Made by a program: the position numbers and the translations under genes
Notes under the pieces: model-generated
What the model was told of the DNA's origin: nothing
The model's input: only the letters and a program-made list of their open reading frames with translations
Databases searched by the model: none
DNA from: Atopobiaceae bacterium
GTDB taxonomy: Bacteria; Actinomycetota; Coriobacteriia; Coriobacteriales; Atopobiaceae
NCBI GenBank assembly: GCA_902834555.1
Contig: CADFJN010000017.1
Coordinates: forward strand, 1 to 55,340
Direction of reading: 5' to 3'
DNA: 55,340 nt
Shown here: positions 16,029 through 26,000 of the stretch, piece after piece
Numbering within the stretch: position 1 is the first letter of the stretch
How the letters are laid out: each line of letters opens with the position of its first letter

Positions 16029-18239
16029 ATGGGTGTCCCGCAGCAGGCGTCCGCGGGCACTGCCCCGAGCGTCGGGGCCGCTGCGGGACGCATCGACAGG
16101 ACGCTCGCCCTCACAGACGGCGTGTCGCGTCTGCGCTACGTCTCGTCGCGAGGCGCGTCCTCCCGGCTTGGCGCGCTGGAGCGCCTGGGAATCCATCGAG
16201 TGCGCGACCTCTTCCTGCACATCCCGCACCGCTACGTGGACTACTCGCATGTGGTGCCCATTAGCCATGCGGACGTTGGCAGCGAGGTCACGGTGGTGGG
16301 CACCGTCGACAAGGTGGAGCTCAAGCGGCCCCGCCCTCGCCTCACGGTGGTCGAGCTCTACGTGTTCGACCAGACTGGCGTGCTCTCAGCGAGCTTCTTT
16401 GGGCAGCCCTGGCTGGCCGAGCAGGTCAAGCGCGGCGACAAGGTGGCGCTCTCGGGCAAGGTCGAGTTTGCCTACGGCTTCAAGCGGATGCGCGCGCCCT
16501 TCCACGAGGTTCTCGATTCTGACACCAGCGCCTCGGCCTACAGGCGCGTTCTGCCCGTGCATCCTGTGGGGGAGGGCATCACCACCTCCTGGATGCGCCG
16601 CATTGTCTCGTGCGCCCTTGCCGACGTGGGGGACGTGGCAGACTGGCTGCCCGCCCCGCTTGTCGCGCGCCACGGGCTCGTGACGCTCGCTCGTGCCATC
16701 CGCGAGGTCCACTTCCCGCAGACCCTTGCCACCGCCGAGCAAGCTAGAAGGCGCCTCGCCTACGACGAGCTCCTCTGTCTCCAGGTGGCCCTTCTCAGCC
16801 GCCAAGCCATTGAGCTGGGAGATGTTCGCGCTACCACGCACAAGGTATCCGGCGTCCACATGGACGCCCTGCTCGCCGCGCTGCCCTTCTCGCTCACGGA
16901 CGAGCAGAGCTGCGCCGCAGACCAGATCCTTGCCGACATGGCGGCCCCCCGCATCATGAACCGCCTGCTTTTGGGCGACGTTGGCACAGGCAAGACGGCT
17001 GTCGCCGCCGTGGCGCTTGCTGCTGTGGCAGACACGGGCACTCAGGCCGCCGTCATGGCCCCCACCTCGGTCCTTGCGCGCCAGTATGCCGAGAAGCTCG
17101 GGCCCGTGCTCGATGCGGCGGGCATCACCTGGGCACTTGTCACGGGGGCGACGCCCGCTGCCGAGCGCGCGGAGACGGCCAGACGCACGGCGGCTGGCGA
17201 GCTCTGCGTGACCTTTGGCACCACGGCGCTCCTCTCGGACGACATCTCATTTGCTCGCCTCACGTTTGTGGTCATCGACGAGCAGCACCGCTTTGGCGTG
17301 GACCAGCGCGCTTCGCTGCGCCGCAAGGGGGCGGGCGCTGACCTTCTCACCATGACGGCAACGCCCATTCCGCGCACGCTCGCGCTCTCCATCTATGGCG
17401 ACGTGTCACTCTCGTGCATACGCAGGCGCCCCAGGGCCACCGCCGGCGTCACCACGCGCGTCATCACGCCCGAGAACCTCGACCTCGCCTACGGCTCCAT
17501 CCGCAACGCCGTGGAGGCTGGTCACCAGGCCTACGTGATCTGCCCCCTGGTAGATGATGCCGACACCGGCGACAGCCTGGGGACGGACCTCGACGACGTC
17601 CCAGAATCGCAGCGCAGCCGGAGCGCCCACGTGCGCTCCGCCACCGCAACCTTGGCCGAGCTCTCGGAGCGCATCTTCCCGGACCTTGCCTGCGCGCTGC
17701 TCACCGGCCGCATGTCCGCTGCCGAGAAGGACGCGGTCATGGAGGATTTCCGTGCCGGGAAGGTGAACGTGCTGGTTTCAACCACGGTGGTAGAGGTGGG
17801 CGTCGACGTGCCCAACGCCACGGTGATGCTCGTACATGACGCCGACCGCTTTGGCCTGGCAACGCTGCACCAGCTGCGCGGCCGCGTGGGCCGTGGCGAC
17901 TGGCCGGGCGAGGTGTGGCTCTCCTGTGCGGCCAAGCAGGGCACGCCGGCGCGCAAGCGCCTCTCGGCACTGGAGCACACCGCCGACGGCTTCGAGCTTG
18001 CGCGGCTCGACCTCAAGCTGCGCCGCGAGGGCGAGGTCCTGGGGTATCGCCAACATGGCGGCATCACGCTGCGCGTGAGCGACCTTGCGGCAGACGAGGA
18101 CCTTGTGGTGGCCGCGCACGAGGATGCACAGGAGATCTTTGCCAAAGACCCCTCCATTGCCAGCCCGGCCTTGAGGCCCATGGCGCTGGAGGCCAGGGAC
18201 CGCTTTGGCGCCTACTTCGAGGAGCTGGACAGGGCATGA
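16029..18239 (+). CDS. recG: ATP-dependent DNA helicase RecG
   Basis: It remodels stalled forks and branch-migrates Holliday junctions. The 736 residues include an N-terminal wedge/OB domain (about 70-200), helicase motif I GDVGTGKTAVAA near 316, DEQHRFG (DExH box) near 416, MTATPIPRTL (motif III) and the motif VI region QLRGRVGRG. It is slightly longer than the usual about 690 residues because of an N-terminal Ala/Gly-rich extension; a later start is possible, as the ribosome site for 16029 is weak. Its stop overlaps the rsmD start by four bases (ATGA). Confidence 0.95.
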   Translation: MGVPQQASAGTAPSVGAAAGRIDRTLALTDGVSRLRYVSSRGASSRLGALERLGIHRVRDLFLHIPHRYVDYSHVVPISHADVGSEVTVVGTVDKVELKRPRPRLTVVELYVFDQTGVLSASFFGQPWLAEQVKRGDKVALSGKVEFAYGFKRMRAPFHEVLDSDTSASAYRRVLPVHPVGEGITTSWMRRIVSCALADVGDVADWLPAPLVARHGLVTLARAIREVHFPQTLATAEQARRRLAYDELLCLQVALLSRQAIELGDVRATTHKVSGVHMDALLAALPFSLTDEQSCAADQILADMAAPRIMNRLLLGDVGTGKTAVAAVALAAVADTGTQAAVMAPTSVLARQYAEKLGPVLDAAGITWALVTGATPAAERAETARRTAAGELCVTFGTTALLSDDISFARLTFVVIDEQHRFGVDQRASLRRKGAGADLLTMTATPIPRTLALSIYGDVSLSCIRRRPRATAGVTTRVITPENLDLAYGSIRNAVEAGHQAYVICPLVDDADTGDSLGTDLDDVPESQRSRSAHVRSATATLAELSERIFPDLACALLTGRMSAAEKDAVMEDFRAGKVNVLVSTTVVEVGVDVPNATVMLVHDADRFGLATLHQLRGRVGRGDWPGEVWLSCAAKQGTPARKRLSALEHTADGFELARLDLKLRREGEVLGYRQHGGITLRVSDLAADEDLVVAAHEDAQEIFAKDPSIASPALRPMALEARDRFGAYFEELDRA

Positions 18240-18820
18240 GGGTTGTTGGCGGCAAGTGGGGCGGCGTGCCCCTGGAGTCACCGGAGGGTCGTGGCGTCAC
18301 GCGTCCCACGACAGACCGAAATCGCGAGGCCATGGCGTCGATGATCCTCTCGGCGCGCGGGCTTAACCTGGGCGGCGCCTCGGTGCTCGACGCCTTTGCG
18401 GGCTCTGGTGCCATGGGCATCGAGCTTCTCTCGCGCGGGGCGGACCGCTGCACCTTCATCGACCAGGATGCGCGTGCGGCCGCCCGCGTGCGCCGCAACC
18501 TTGCCAAGGTTGGCGCCGAGAAGGTGGCCTACGCCGTGCTTCGTGGCGACGCCTGCCAGCTTGCCGAGCGCGGCCGCATAGCCGGGACACCCTTTGACGT
18601 TGTCTTTCTCGACCCGCCCTATGTGCTCTCAGCGGGCGTCGTGAGTGCTATGCTCAAACACCTTGTCGCACAGGGTGCGCTGCGCTCGGGTGCGACCGTG
18701 GTCTACGAGCGCTCCTCACAGGCGCCGGGGCTTGACGTGCCGGGTCTTATCCCCATGCGTACCAAGCGCTATGGCATCACCTGCGTGGACCTTCTCGAGA
18801 AAGGACAGGACGTTGACTAG
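18236..18820 (+). CDS. rsmD: 16S rRNA (guanine-966-N2)-methyltransferase
   Basis: A 194-residue SAM methyltransferase with the RsmD signature: MRVVGGKWGG, then TRPTTDRNREAMASMI, SAM motif DAFAGSGAMGIELLSRGA, and the catalytic LDPPY near residue 123. It overlaps recG by four bases and the coaD start by eight, so the three are translationally coupled. Confidence 0.94.
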   Translation: MRVVGGKWGGVPLESPEGRGVTRPTTDRNREAMASMILSARGLNLGGASVLDAFAGSGAMGIELLSRGADRCTFIDQDARAAARVRRNLAKVGAEKVAYAVLRGDACQLAERGRIAGTPFDVVFLDPPYVLSAGVVSAMLKHLVAQGALRSGATVVYERSSQAPGLDVPGLIPMRTKRYGITCVDLLEKGQDVD

Positions 18821-19322
18821 CGAGCTCTGCACCCACGTGGTGGTGCCCGGCACCTTCGACCCGGTGACCCTGGGCCACATGGATGTGATCCGCCGTGCCC
18901 GCAAGCTCTTCCCGCAGGTCACCGTTGCTGTGGCGGAGTCGCGCCACAAGCGCGGCACGGGCACCGAGTTTACGCTCGAGGAGCGCGTGCACATGCTCAA
19001 GCGCGCCTTGCTCGACGAGAACATGACCGATGGCATTGAGGTGGTGCCCTTCTGCGGGCTTCTCGTGGAGTTCTGCAAGGAGCGCGGGGCAGGTGGCGTG
19101 GTCAAGGGTCTGCGTGCCACGACGGACTTCGAGTACGAGCTCCAGCAGGCAGACCTCAACACCTACATGGCGCCTGACCTGGAGTCCATCTTCGTCATGT
19201 CGAGCCCCAAGTACGGCTATGTTTCCTCATCCATCGTGCGCGAGATTGCGGCCATGGGCGGTGACGTGGACTTCCTCGTGCCGCCGTGCGTGGCCGAGCG
19301 GCTACGTGCGCACTATGCGTGA
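18813..19322 (+). CDS. coaD: phosphopantetheine adenylyltransferase
   Basis: It catalyses the fourth step of coenzyme A synthesis. The 169-residue protein has the nucleotidyltransferase motif GTFDPVTLGH (about 13-22) and the C-terminal SSSIVREIA (ISST/SSS-type loop). The TTG start at 18813 places the protein N-terminus at the normal distance from the motif and follows AAGGACAGG; it overlaps rsmD by 8 bases. Coenzyme A made here feeds the phosphopantetheine of the ACPs at 22024 and 53059. Confidence 0.94.
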   Translation: MTSELCTHVVVPGTFDPVTLGHMDVIRRARKLFPQVTVAVAESRHKRGTGTEFTLEERVHMLKRALLDENMTDGIEVVPFCGLLVEFCKERGAGGVVKGLRATTDFEYELQQADLNTYMAPDLESIFVMSSPKYGYVSSSIVREIAAMGGDVDFLVPPCVAERLRAHYA

Positions 19323-19347
19323 GCTTTGGCTCGTTTAGGGACTTGCG

Positions 19348-19376
19348 TTGCTTTTCTGCTACCATCGATGTGATAT
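19348..19376 (+). promoter_or_regulatory. promoter of the coiled-coil gene/DUF177 pair
   Basis: TTGCTT (19348-19353) and TGATAT (19371-19376) are 17 bases apart, 60 bases upstream of the ATG at 19437. Confidence 0.5.
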
Positions 19377-19436
19377 GCCCCTCGGGCAGCGCGCGGGAAC
19401 GCCCGAGCAGTGGCCCATACTCGAAAGGAGACCTGG

Positions 19437-19934
19437 ATGCAGCCGGGTGAGGAAATAGAGAGCCTGGTCGACGAGCTCGAGCAGCTAGTGAACGAGGCGA
19501 AGTCCCCGCTTACCGGCGGTGGCCAGAAGAAGATCGTCGACGCCCAGGACGTGTACGAGATTCTCGACGAGATTCGCAGGGTCTTCCCGCAGGAGTTCCA
19601 GGATGCCCGCCGCATCCTCAAGGAGGAGCAGGAGACGCTTGACCGTGCGCAGCAGCAGGCAGACAGCATCATCGCCGATGCCCAACAGCAGGCCATGATT
19701 CTTGCGGGTGACCAGGAGGTCGTCCGACTTGCCCAGCAGCAGGCCGACAGCATCAAGGACCAGGCGGCCCAGTACGAGCGCGACACCCGCTACAACGCCG
19801 AGGAGTACGCTGACACCGTGCTTGCGCACCTCGAGGAGAACCTCAAGTCGCTCACCAACTCGGTCTCCCGCGTTCGCCAGACGCTCGACGAGAACTCCGG
19901 CCCGCGTAACACCTCGAACAACGTCCCCTGGTAA
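19437..19934 (+). CDS. coiled-coil protein (ATPase subunit B/DivIVA-like)
   Basis: A 165-residue, highly charged, Gln/Ala/Glu-rich helical protein. Repeated AQQQADSI segments (about 65-105) form a long coiled coil like the b-subunit/V-type subunit H or DivIVA-like proteins. No membrane helix or signal peptide. GAAAGGAGACC precedes the ATG at 19437. Genes of this kind precede DUF177-rpmF in related actinobacteria; a structural or cell-division scaffolding role is guesswork. Confidence 0.75.
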   Translation: MQPGEEIESLVDELEQLVNEAKSPLTGGGQKKIVDAQDVYEILDEIRRVFPQEFQDARRILKEEQETLDRAQQQADSIIADAQQQAMILAGDQEVVRLAQQQADSIKDQAAQYERDTRYNAEEYADTVLAHLEENLKSLTNSVSRVRQTLDENSGPRNTSNNVPW

Positions 19935-19939
19935 GCGCC

Positions 19940-20557
19940 ATGCAGCCTGTGATTCTTGCACTTGACGCGCGCCTGGGGGAAGCAGGCGACACCCTGCCCT
20001 TGAAGGGCCACCTCGACGAGACGTCCTACACCCTCGGCGAGCGCGAGTTCTCGCTTCCCTCTGGCATCGACTACGACCTCATGCTCACAAACGCTGGCGA
20101 GGGCATTCTCGCCACGGGCATCCTCACCACGCACGTGGTGGGCACCTGCGACCGCTGCCTCAGCCCGGCGGAGTTCGACGTGAGCGGCGAGGTCGACGAG
20201 TACTACCTCTTCGAGGAGCCTGAGGACACGGGCGACGACGATGACGACGAGCTGGACTTCTCGCTCGTCTCGGCCGACAACACCATCGACCTTTCGGGCG
20301 CGCTTCTCTCGACCCTTGTCATGGAGACGCCCTTTGTTGTGCTGTGCCGTCCGGACTGCAAGGGCCTCTGTCCCGTCTGCGGCGCCAACCTCAACGAGGA
20401 GGACTGCGGCCACGCCGCCCAGATCGAGGAGGACCGCCTCAAGGCAAGCCCGTTCGCAGTTCTCGCTTCGCTCGACCTGGACCACGACGAGTACGGCAAC
20501 GGTGATGCACCCGCTTCCGGCGAGCAGCCCCAAGACGACAAACCGGACGCGGAGTGA
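19940..20557 (+). CDS. YceD/DUF177 family protein
   Basis: The 205-residue DUF177 protein has a C-terminal cysteine cluster, CRPDCKGLCPVCGANLNEEDC (about 134-154), probably a zinc site, and a central CDRCL. The family lies upstream of rpmF in most bacteria, as here, and is needed in plants for 23S rRNA accumulation; the biochemical activity is unsettled. The acidic run GDDDDDE is unusual. It begins five bases after the coiled-coil gene. Confidence 0.88.
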   Translation: MQPVILALDARLGEAGDTLPLKGHLDETSYTLGEREFSLPSGIDYDLMLTNAGEGILATGILTTHVVGTCDRCLSPAEFDVSGEVDEYYLFEEPEDTGDDDDDELDFSLVSADNTIDLSGALLSTLVMETPFVVLCRPDCKGLCPVCGANLNEEDCGHAAQIEEDRLKASPFAVLASLDLDHDEYGNGDAPASGEQPQDDKPDAE

Positions 20558-20596
20558 AGATATTGGCGCATCTGGCGCATATGCCCAATTGCGTGG

Positions 20597-20651
20597 TATA
20601 GTCATCTACGCATGATTTTTGGTCAAGTTGCCCCGCGTCTCCACGAGGGGC
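20597..20651 (+). promoter_or_regulatory. rpmF promoter -10 and leader hairpin
   Basis: TATAGT (20597-20602) is 77 bases before rpmF, preceded by the direct repeat TGGCGCAT x2 (about 20566-20583). The leader contains GCCCC.CGT/ACG.GGGGC (20630-20651), a stem with one mismatch and a 4-base loop. Confidence 0.45.
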
Positions 20652-20678
20652 GCGGTGTAAGAGCAAGAGAGGTTCAAG

Positions 20679-20858
20679 ATGGCAGTTCCTAAGCAGAAAA
20701 AGGGCCGTGGAGCCACGCACACCCGTCGTTCGGCCAACAGCAAGGTCGCCACTCCGGCCCGTTCCGTGTGCCCGCGTTGTGGAGCTCCCAAGCTCCCGCA
20801 CCACGTGTGCCCCAACTGCGGCTACTACAAGGACCGCGAGGTAGTTGTCACCGAGTAG
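20679..20858 (+). CDS. rpmF: 50S ribosomal protein L32
   Basis: A short 59-residue gene. It begins MAVPKQKKGRGATHTRRS and carries CPRCGAPKLPHHVCPNCG, the four-cysteine zinc ribbon of L32, then YYKDREVV. GAGAGG precedes the ATG. A strong terminator follows at 20882-20917. Confidence 0.96.
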   Translation: MAVPKQKKGRGATHTRRSANSKVATPARSVCPRCGAPKLPHHVCPNCGYYKDREVVVTE

Positions 20859-20881
20859 CCCCATGCCTGCAACATGGCCTG

Positions 20882-20917
20882 GGAGGTCGGTCCCTTCTGG
20901 GGTCGGCCTCCTTTTTT
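20882..20917 (+). terminator. intrinsic terminator after rpmF
   Basis: A 13-bp stem (two G-U pairs) with loop TTCT is followed by six T. Confidence 0.92.
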
Positions 20918-20957
20918 AATCTTGCGCGCGAGCGCCCACAGCGATCTTGGAGGATAG

Positions 20958-21947
20958 ATGACCACCATCTGCGTTGACGTCATGGGCTCCGACTGCGAGC
21001 CTTCCGTGCTGCTCGAAGGGGTTGCCAAGGCGCTTGAGCTCGATTCCGAGCTCAAGGTTCTTGTGGCAGGCGACGCCTCTGTGGTCGAGCCCTTCGCGCG
21101 CGACCACGAGCGTGCAGAGGCCCTCGTTACCACCGAGGTCATCGCTATGGACGAGCATCCCGCCTCCGCCGTGCGCAAGAAGAAGGATGCAAGCATCGTT
21201 CGCGCCGCCTCAGCGGTGCGCGCCGGCCAGGCGGACGGCCTCTTCTCCGCCGGCTCCACCGGCGCCGTGCTCACGGCTGCGACCTTTGGCATCGGGCGCA
21301 TCAAGGGCATCCGCCGTCCGGCGCTCACGCTTGCTGCCCCCGGCATCTCGGGCAAGAAGACCGTCCTTCTCGACTGTGGCGCCAACGCAGACGTCCAGCC
21401 AGACGCGATTGTGCAGTTTGCGCACATGGGGCGCGCCTACGCGCAGGTGGTCCTTGGTGTCGAGGAGCCCCGCGTGGCGCTTCTCTGCAACGGCTCGGAG
21501 GACACCAAGGGCTCCGAGCTCGCGCTGTCCTACCACAAGGCGCTGGCAGAGGGCAACTGCGGCTTTGTGGGCAACGCCGAGGGCACAGACCTTCTCGCGG
21601 GCACCTTTGACGTTATCGTGGCAGATGGCTTCACGGGCAACGTTGCCCTGAAGACCATCGAGGGCACGGCAAAGTTCATCGTGTCGCGCGTCAAGGCCGC
21701 TGCCGGCGAGTCCAAGCGTGCGGGCCTGGGTGCCCTCATGCTCAAGCCGGCGCTCAAGACCGTTGCGGGCGAGCTCTCTGGTGACGAGATGGGCGGTGCC
21801 GTCCTTCTCGGCCTGCGCGCTCCTGTGGTCAAGGGCCACGGCAGCACCAGCGCCGAGGCCGTGGCCAGCGGCACACTTGCCTGCGCCCGTGCCGCCCGCG
21901 GACAGCTCTGCGAACGTATCGCCGAGGCCTGCGAGAAGGCCGAGTAA
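20958..21947 (+). CDS. plsX: phosphate acyltransferase PlsX
   Basis: PlsX interconverts acyl-ACP and acyl phosphate, the donor for PlsY in phosphatidic acid synthesis. The 329 residues begin TTICVDVMGSD (usually DAMGGD, here a variant) and contain GSTGAVLTA and GFTGNVALK, in family order. GGAGGATAG precedes the ATG. Acyl-ACP comes from the ACP gene 76 bases downstream, and acyl phosphate may also come from the FakA-type kinase at 14352. Confidence 0.94.
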   Translation: MTTICVDVMGSDCEPSVLLEGVAKALELDSELKVLVAGDASVVEPFARDHERAEALVTTEVIAMDEHPASAVRKKKDASIVRAASAVRAGQADGLFSAGSTGAVLTAATFGIGRIKGIRRPALTLAAPGISGKKTVLLDCGANADVQPDAIVQFAHMGRAYAQVVLGVEEPRVALLCNGSEDTKGSELALSYHKALAEGNCGFVGNAEGTDLLAGTFDVIVADGFTGNVALKTIEGTAKFIVSRVKAAAGESKRAGLGALMLKPALKTVAGELSGDEMGGAVLLGLRAPVVKGHGSTSAEAVASGTLACARAARGQLCERIAEACEKAE

Positions 21948-21976
21948 CGGGTACCATAAGCTCGTGTGCGCGGTGC

Positions 21977-21991
21977 CACGCGGCCCGCGTG
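21977..21991. repeat. 15-bp palindrome between plsX and acpP
   Basis: CACGCGG-C-CCGCGTG is a perfect palindrome. It lacks a T-run and may be a processing or regulatory site. Confidence 0.4.
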
Positions 21992-22023
21992 AACCGGCAA
22001 CGTCAATCCGCTAGGAGGAACCC

Positions 22024-22263
22024 ATGGACCATGACGCCATTCTCGAGAAGGTCATCTCGGTTGTGAACGACACCCTTGATGTCCCGGCAGACGTCGAGCT
22101 CACCGAGAAGACTGCCTTCAAGGACCTCGGCGCTGACTCCTTTGACCTGCTCGAGCTGGTCACCGCCCTCGAGGACGAGTTCGACCTCACCTTTGATGAC
22201 GAGGCCCTCGAGAAGATTGCAACCGTGGGCGACGCCGTGAGCGCCATCGAGGCCGCTCAGTAA
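22024..22263 (+). CDS. acpP: acyl carrier protein
   Basis: A 79-residue acidic four-helix ACP. The phosphopantetheine serine is Ser39 in LGADSFDLLELV (the usual DSL is DSF). AGGAGGAACCC precedes the ATG. The position between plsX and rnc is the classical fatty-acid context; a second, more divergent carrier protein is at 53059. Confidence 0.94.
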   Translation: MDHDAILEKVISVVNDTLDVPADVELTEKTAFKDLGADSFDLLELVTALEDEFDLTFDDEALEKIATVGDAVSAIEAAQ

Positions 22264-22288
22264 GCTTTTGTAAGGGGAGCTCTCTCAC

Positions 22289-23044
22289 TTGAACACGCAT
22301 GAAAGGGTCAGCGAGGTGGAGCGCATCTGCGGCCATCACTTCACTGACAAAAGGCTCATAACGTCTGCCATCACGCACCCCTCGGCGGTGGAGGGAAAGC
22401 CCGTCTCGGCCTCCTACGAGAGGCTCGAGTTCCTGGGCGACTCCATCCTGGGTGCAATCGTCGCCACCGAGCTCTTTGAGCGCTTTCCCGGGCTCGACGA
22501 GGGCGCGCTCACAAGGCTCAAGATCTCGCTCGTCTCGGGCGAGACGCTCTCAGAGGTGTCGGGCGACCTTGGGATAGCCCCGCTCATCGTGGTGGGCGAG
22601 TCCGAGAAGGGCACGCACGCGCGCGGCATGCACTCCGCCCTCGAGAACGTCTACGAGTCCATCGTGGGCGCCCTCTACCTCGATGCCGGCTACGAGGACA
22701 CGCGCAGGTTCGTGCTCGACACGCTTTCCTCGCACTTCACGCCCGAGCTTGTCGACCGTCTCTCCGAGCGGCCGATAAACCCCAAGTCGCGCCTGCAGGA
22801 GATCACCCAGCGCGACCTGCGCCTTGCTCCCGAGTACAAGCTCGTGGGCGAGGAGGGGCCTGCCCATGACCCCACCTTCACGTCTGTTGTGCTGGTTGAC
22901 GGCAAGCGCGTGGGCAGGGGTTCTGGCCCCTCCAAGAAGAGCTCCGAGAACGCTGCCGCTGCAGACGCGCTCGAGCGCATGGGACAGGACGGCGACAAGG
23001 GAGCAGACGCCGGCGTCGCCCCCGCTGACGCCGACGAGCGCTAG
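22289..23044 (+). CDS. rnc: ribonuclease III
   Basis: A 251-residue double-strand RNA endonuclease processing rRNA precursors. The signature ERLEFLGDSILG (about residues 45-56) and the second catalytic patch YESIVGALYLDAG are present, followed by a dsRNA-binding domain (about 165-235). The start is TTG 22289 after AAGGGGAG; there is no in-frame ATG close by. The tail after the binding domain is Asp/Ala-rich. Confidence 0.95.
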   Translation: MNTHERVSEVERICGHHFTDKRLITSAITHPSAVEGKPVSASYERLEFLGDSILGAIVATELFERFPGLDEGALTRLKISLVSGETLSEVSGDLGIAPLIVVGESEKGTHARGMHSALENVYESIVGALYLDAGYEDTRRFVLDTLSSHFTPELVDRLSERPINPKSRLQEITQRDLRLAPEYKLVGEEGPAHDPTFTSVVLVDGKRVGRGSGPSKKSSENAAAADALERMGQDGDKGADAGVAPADADER

Positions 23045-23067
23045 CCCGAGAAGCGAGAGGACCACCC

Positions 23068-26000
23068 TTGTATCTGAAGTCGCTCACCCTCAAGGGCTTC
23101 AAGTCCTTCGCCGACAGGACATCCATGTCCTTTGATCCCGGCCTCAACGTGGTCGTGGGCCCCAACGGCTCGGGCAAGTCGAACGTCTCTGACGCAATCC
23201 TCTGGGTCCTGGGCGAGCAGAGCGCCAAGATGCTCCGCGGGCAGGCCATGGAGGACGTGATCTTCTCGGGCAGCTCCGCGAGGCCCGCCGTGGGCGTGGC
23301 GGAGGTCACCCTGGTTCTCGACAACTCCGATCACACGTTGCCCATCGACTTTTCCGAGGTGGGCATCACACGCCGGATGTATCGCTCGGGCGAGTCCGAG
23401 TACCTCATCAACGGGGCGCCCGCGCGCCTCATGGACGTGCAGGACATCCTCCATGACTCCGGCCTGGGCAAGGACACCCATTCGATCATCAGCCAGGGCA
23501 AGCTCGACTCCATCCTCCAGAGCCGCCCCGAGGAGCGCCGCGAGCTCATCGAGGAGGCTGCAGACATCTCCAAGCATCGCAGGCGCAAGGAGCGGAGCCT
23601 TCGCAAGCTCTCCTCGATGGATGACAACCTGGCGCGCGCAAAGGTTGTCGAGCGCGAGATAAACCGCCAGCTCAAGCCCCTCGAGCGGCAGGTCGACAAG
23701 GCAAAGCGCGCCCACGACATCACCGAGCGCCTGACCGAGCTGCGCACGCAGCTCGCCGTTGACGACCTGCGCCGCCTGCAGGCCTCCTACGGCACGCTCT
23801 CGGCCCGTGGCCGCGAGGCAGATGCCGCCGTCGAGCTTGCCCAGTACCGCCTGGACGAGAAGTCCGCCGAGCTTGAGAAGTACCAGTCGCTCCTCGAGCA
23901 GAAGGGCCTCTTTGTGGGCGACCTCGGAGAGCAGCGCCGCCGCATGCAGGACATCCTCGGCCGTATGGACTCGGACATGCGCCTCTTGGAGGAAAAGGGC
24001 AAGAACATGGTCTCGCGCCTCTCCGAGATGCGCATGCAGCTCTCGACCATGCGCAAGCAGCGCGCGGACGTGACCGAGGAGCACGAGCGCGTGGCTGGCG
24101 ACCTCTCTGATGCCCGCGTGCGCCAGCGAGAGCTCGAGGAGGGCATGGACGCGCTCTCGAAGGCGTCGCGGGAGGCGGTGGCGCACCGTCGCGAGCTGGA
24201 GGACGCCCTCAGCAAGCGCCAGTCAGACGAGCGCCAGGCGCGCGCCGAGGCGGACAGGGAGACCCTCGCCTTTGCTAAGCTCGAGGACCAGATCTCAAAC
24301 GCCGAGGTCGAGGATGGCATGTACAAGAGCCGCCTCGAGCAGGTCGCCGAGACCCTCGCCACAACAGAGGAGGCGCTGGCCGAGAGGGGAGAGCGCAAGG
24401 CCCGCCTTGAGGAACAGCTCGCAGACGCCCGCGCCAAGGCGGAGGAGCTCGCCGGCACCATTGTCGAGGCCCAGGCCGCGCTCAAGCACGCGCGCGACGA
24501 GGAGCGCTCTGCCCGTACGAAGCTCTCGTCCTCCGAGGCCACCCTCTCGGCGCTGCGCTCGGTTGACGCCAACGTGGAGAAGGCGAGCCCGCTTGTGGAG
24601 GCCGTCTCCAGGGGGCAGGCTGCCAGCCTCGTCGAGTGCCGCCTGGCAGACCTCATCGACGCCGACGAGGCAACGGAGTCCCTGGTCGAGCGCCTGCTCG
24701 GTGATGACCTTGCCGCCTTCGTTGTGGCAAGCGCCGCGGATGCGGGCACGCTCGCGGCCTCCGCGCTCTCGCAGGGGCGCGCCGAGGGCAGGGCGACCGT
24801 GGTCTTCCGCGAGGCCGTACCCGCTGCGGTGGCGGCGGAGGGCGCCCCCGGCGAGGCGCTCATCTCGCACCTGCGCGTCTCTGACGCCGCGCGCCCGCTT
24901 CTCACGGCGCTTCTCGGCGACATCAGGCTCGTGGGTAGCGCCGAGGAGGCCATCCGCGCGCATCAGGCCATGCCGGCGCTCACCTACGTCACGCAGGACG
25001 GCGTCACCGTCACGCCCGATGGCCGCTGCGTGGTTGGCACTGCGCCCTCGACCGAGGCTGGTGCCCTCGAGCGCAAGCGCCGCATTCGAGCCCTCGAGGA
25101 GGGCATGGGGGAGCTGCGCGCATCGCTCGGGGCCGCGACGGAGGCCGTGAGTGCAGCAGAGGCTGCGCTTGCCGCGTCGCGCGATGGTGCCGCGGCCGCA
25201 AAGGGCGACGTCGCGCGTCTCTCGGGCGAGCTCTCCTCAGTTACGTCCGAGATGGGCCGCCTGGACGCGCAGCGCCAGCGCGCGGCAGACGAGCAACGCC
25301 AGGTCACGCGTCAGCGCGACGCTGCGTCCGAGCGCGCGGCAGACGCCCGCTCGCATATCGAGGAGCACAAGGCAGCCGCCGCCGCAGCCCGCGCCAAGGC
25401 GGAGGAGCTTGCCGGTGGCCTGGGCGACCTGCGCACGCAGCACGACGAGGCCGTGCGCGCCCAGGGCAAGGCGTCCCACGAGCTCTCTGATGCGCGACTT
25501 GAGCTTGCGATGGCCAAGGAGCGTGCCAAGAACCTCTCGTCCCGCGAGCGCGAGCTTGCCAACCGCAAGCACGACCTCGATGCGCGCATCGTGGCAACCG
25601 AGGAGGGCTCGCGAGCGCTCGAGGTGGTGCGCCTGCGCGTTGACCCGCTCCACGACCGCTACGACGCCATCCGCACCCGTGCGCTCGACTGGGCCGCGCG
25701 CCTCAAGGACCGCGCCTCGCTCGCCGAGGCTGACTCCGACTCCCTGAAGCGCACCATCGGCGACGCCAAGTCTGCCGTGAATGACGCCACCGCCGAGCTC
25801 ACCCGCGCCCGCGACGTCGCCTCTGCGGTCAAGGTCGACCTTGGTCGCCTGGAGGTGCAGGTCCAAAACGCCATCGATGCCATCCAGGCAACGGGCGCCG
25901 TTCTCGACGAGGCGCTCTCGCTCCCCGCACCGGACGACCGCGAGGCCGCCGAGCGCGAGGCGGACCAGCTCGAGAGCCAGCTTGCCTCCATCGGCCCCGT

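Noticed and set aside
14361..16268. 635-codon minus-strand open frame over fakA
   Set aside because: Same artefact; FakA motifs are on the plus strand.
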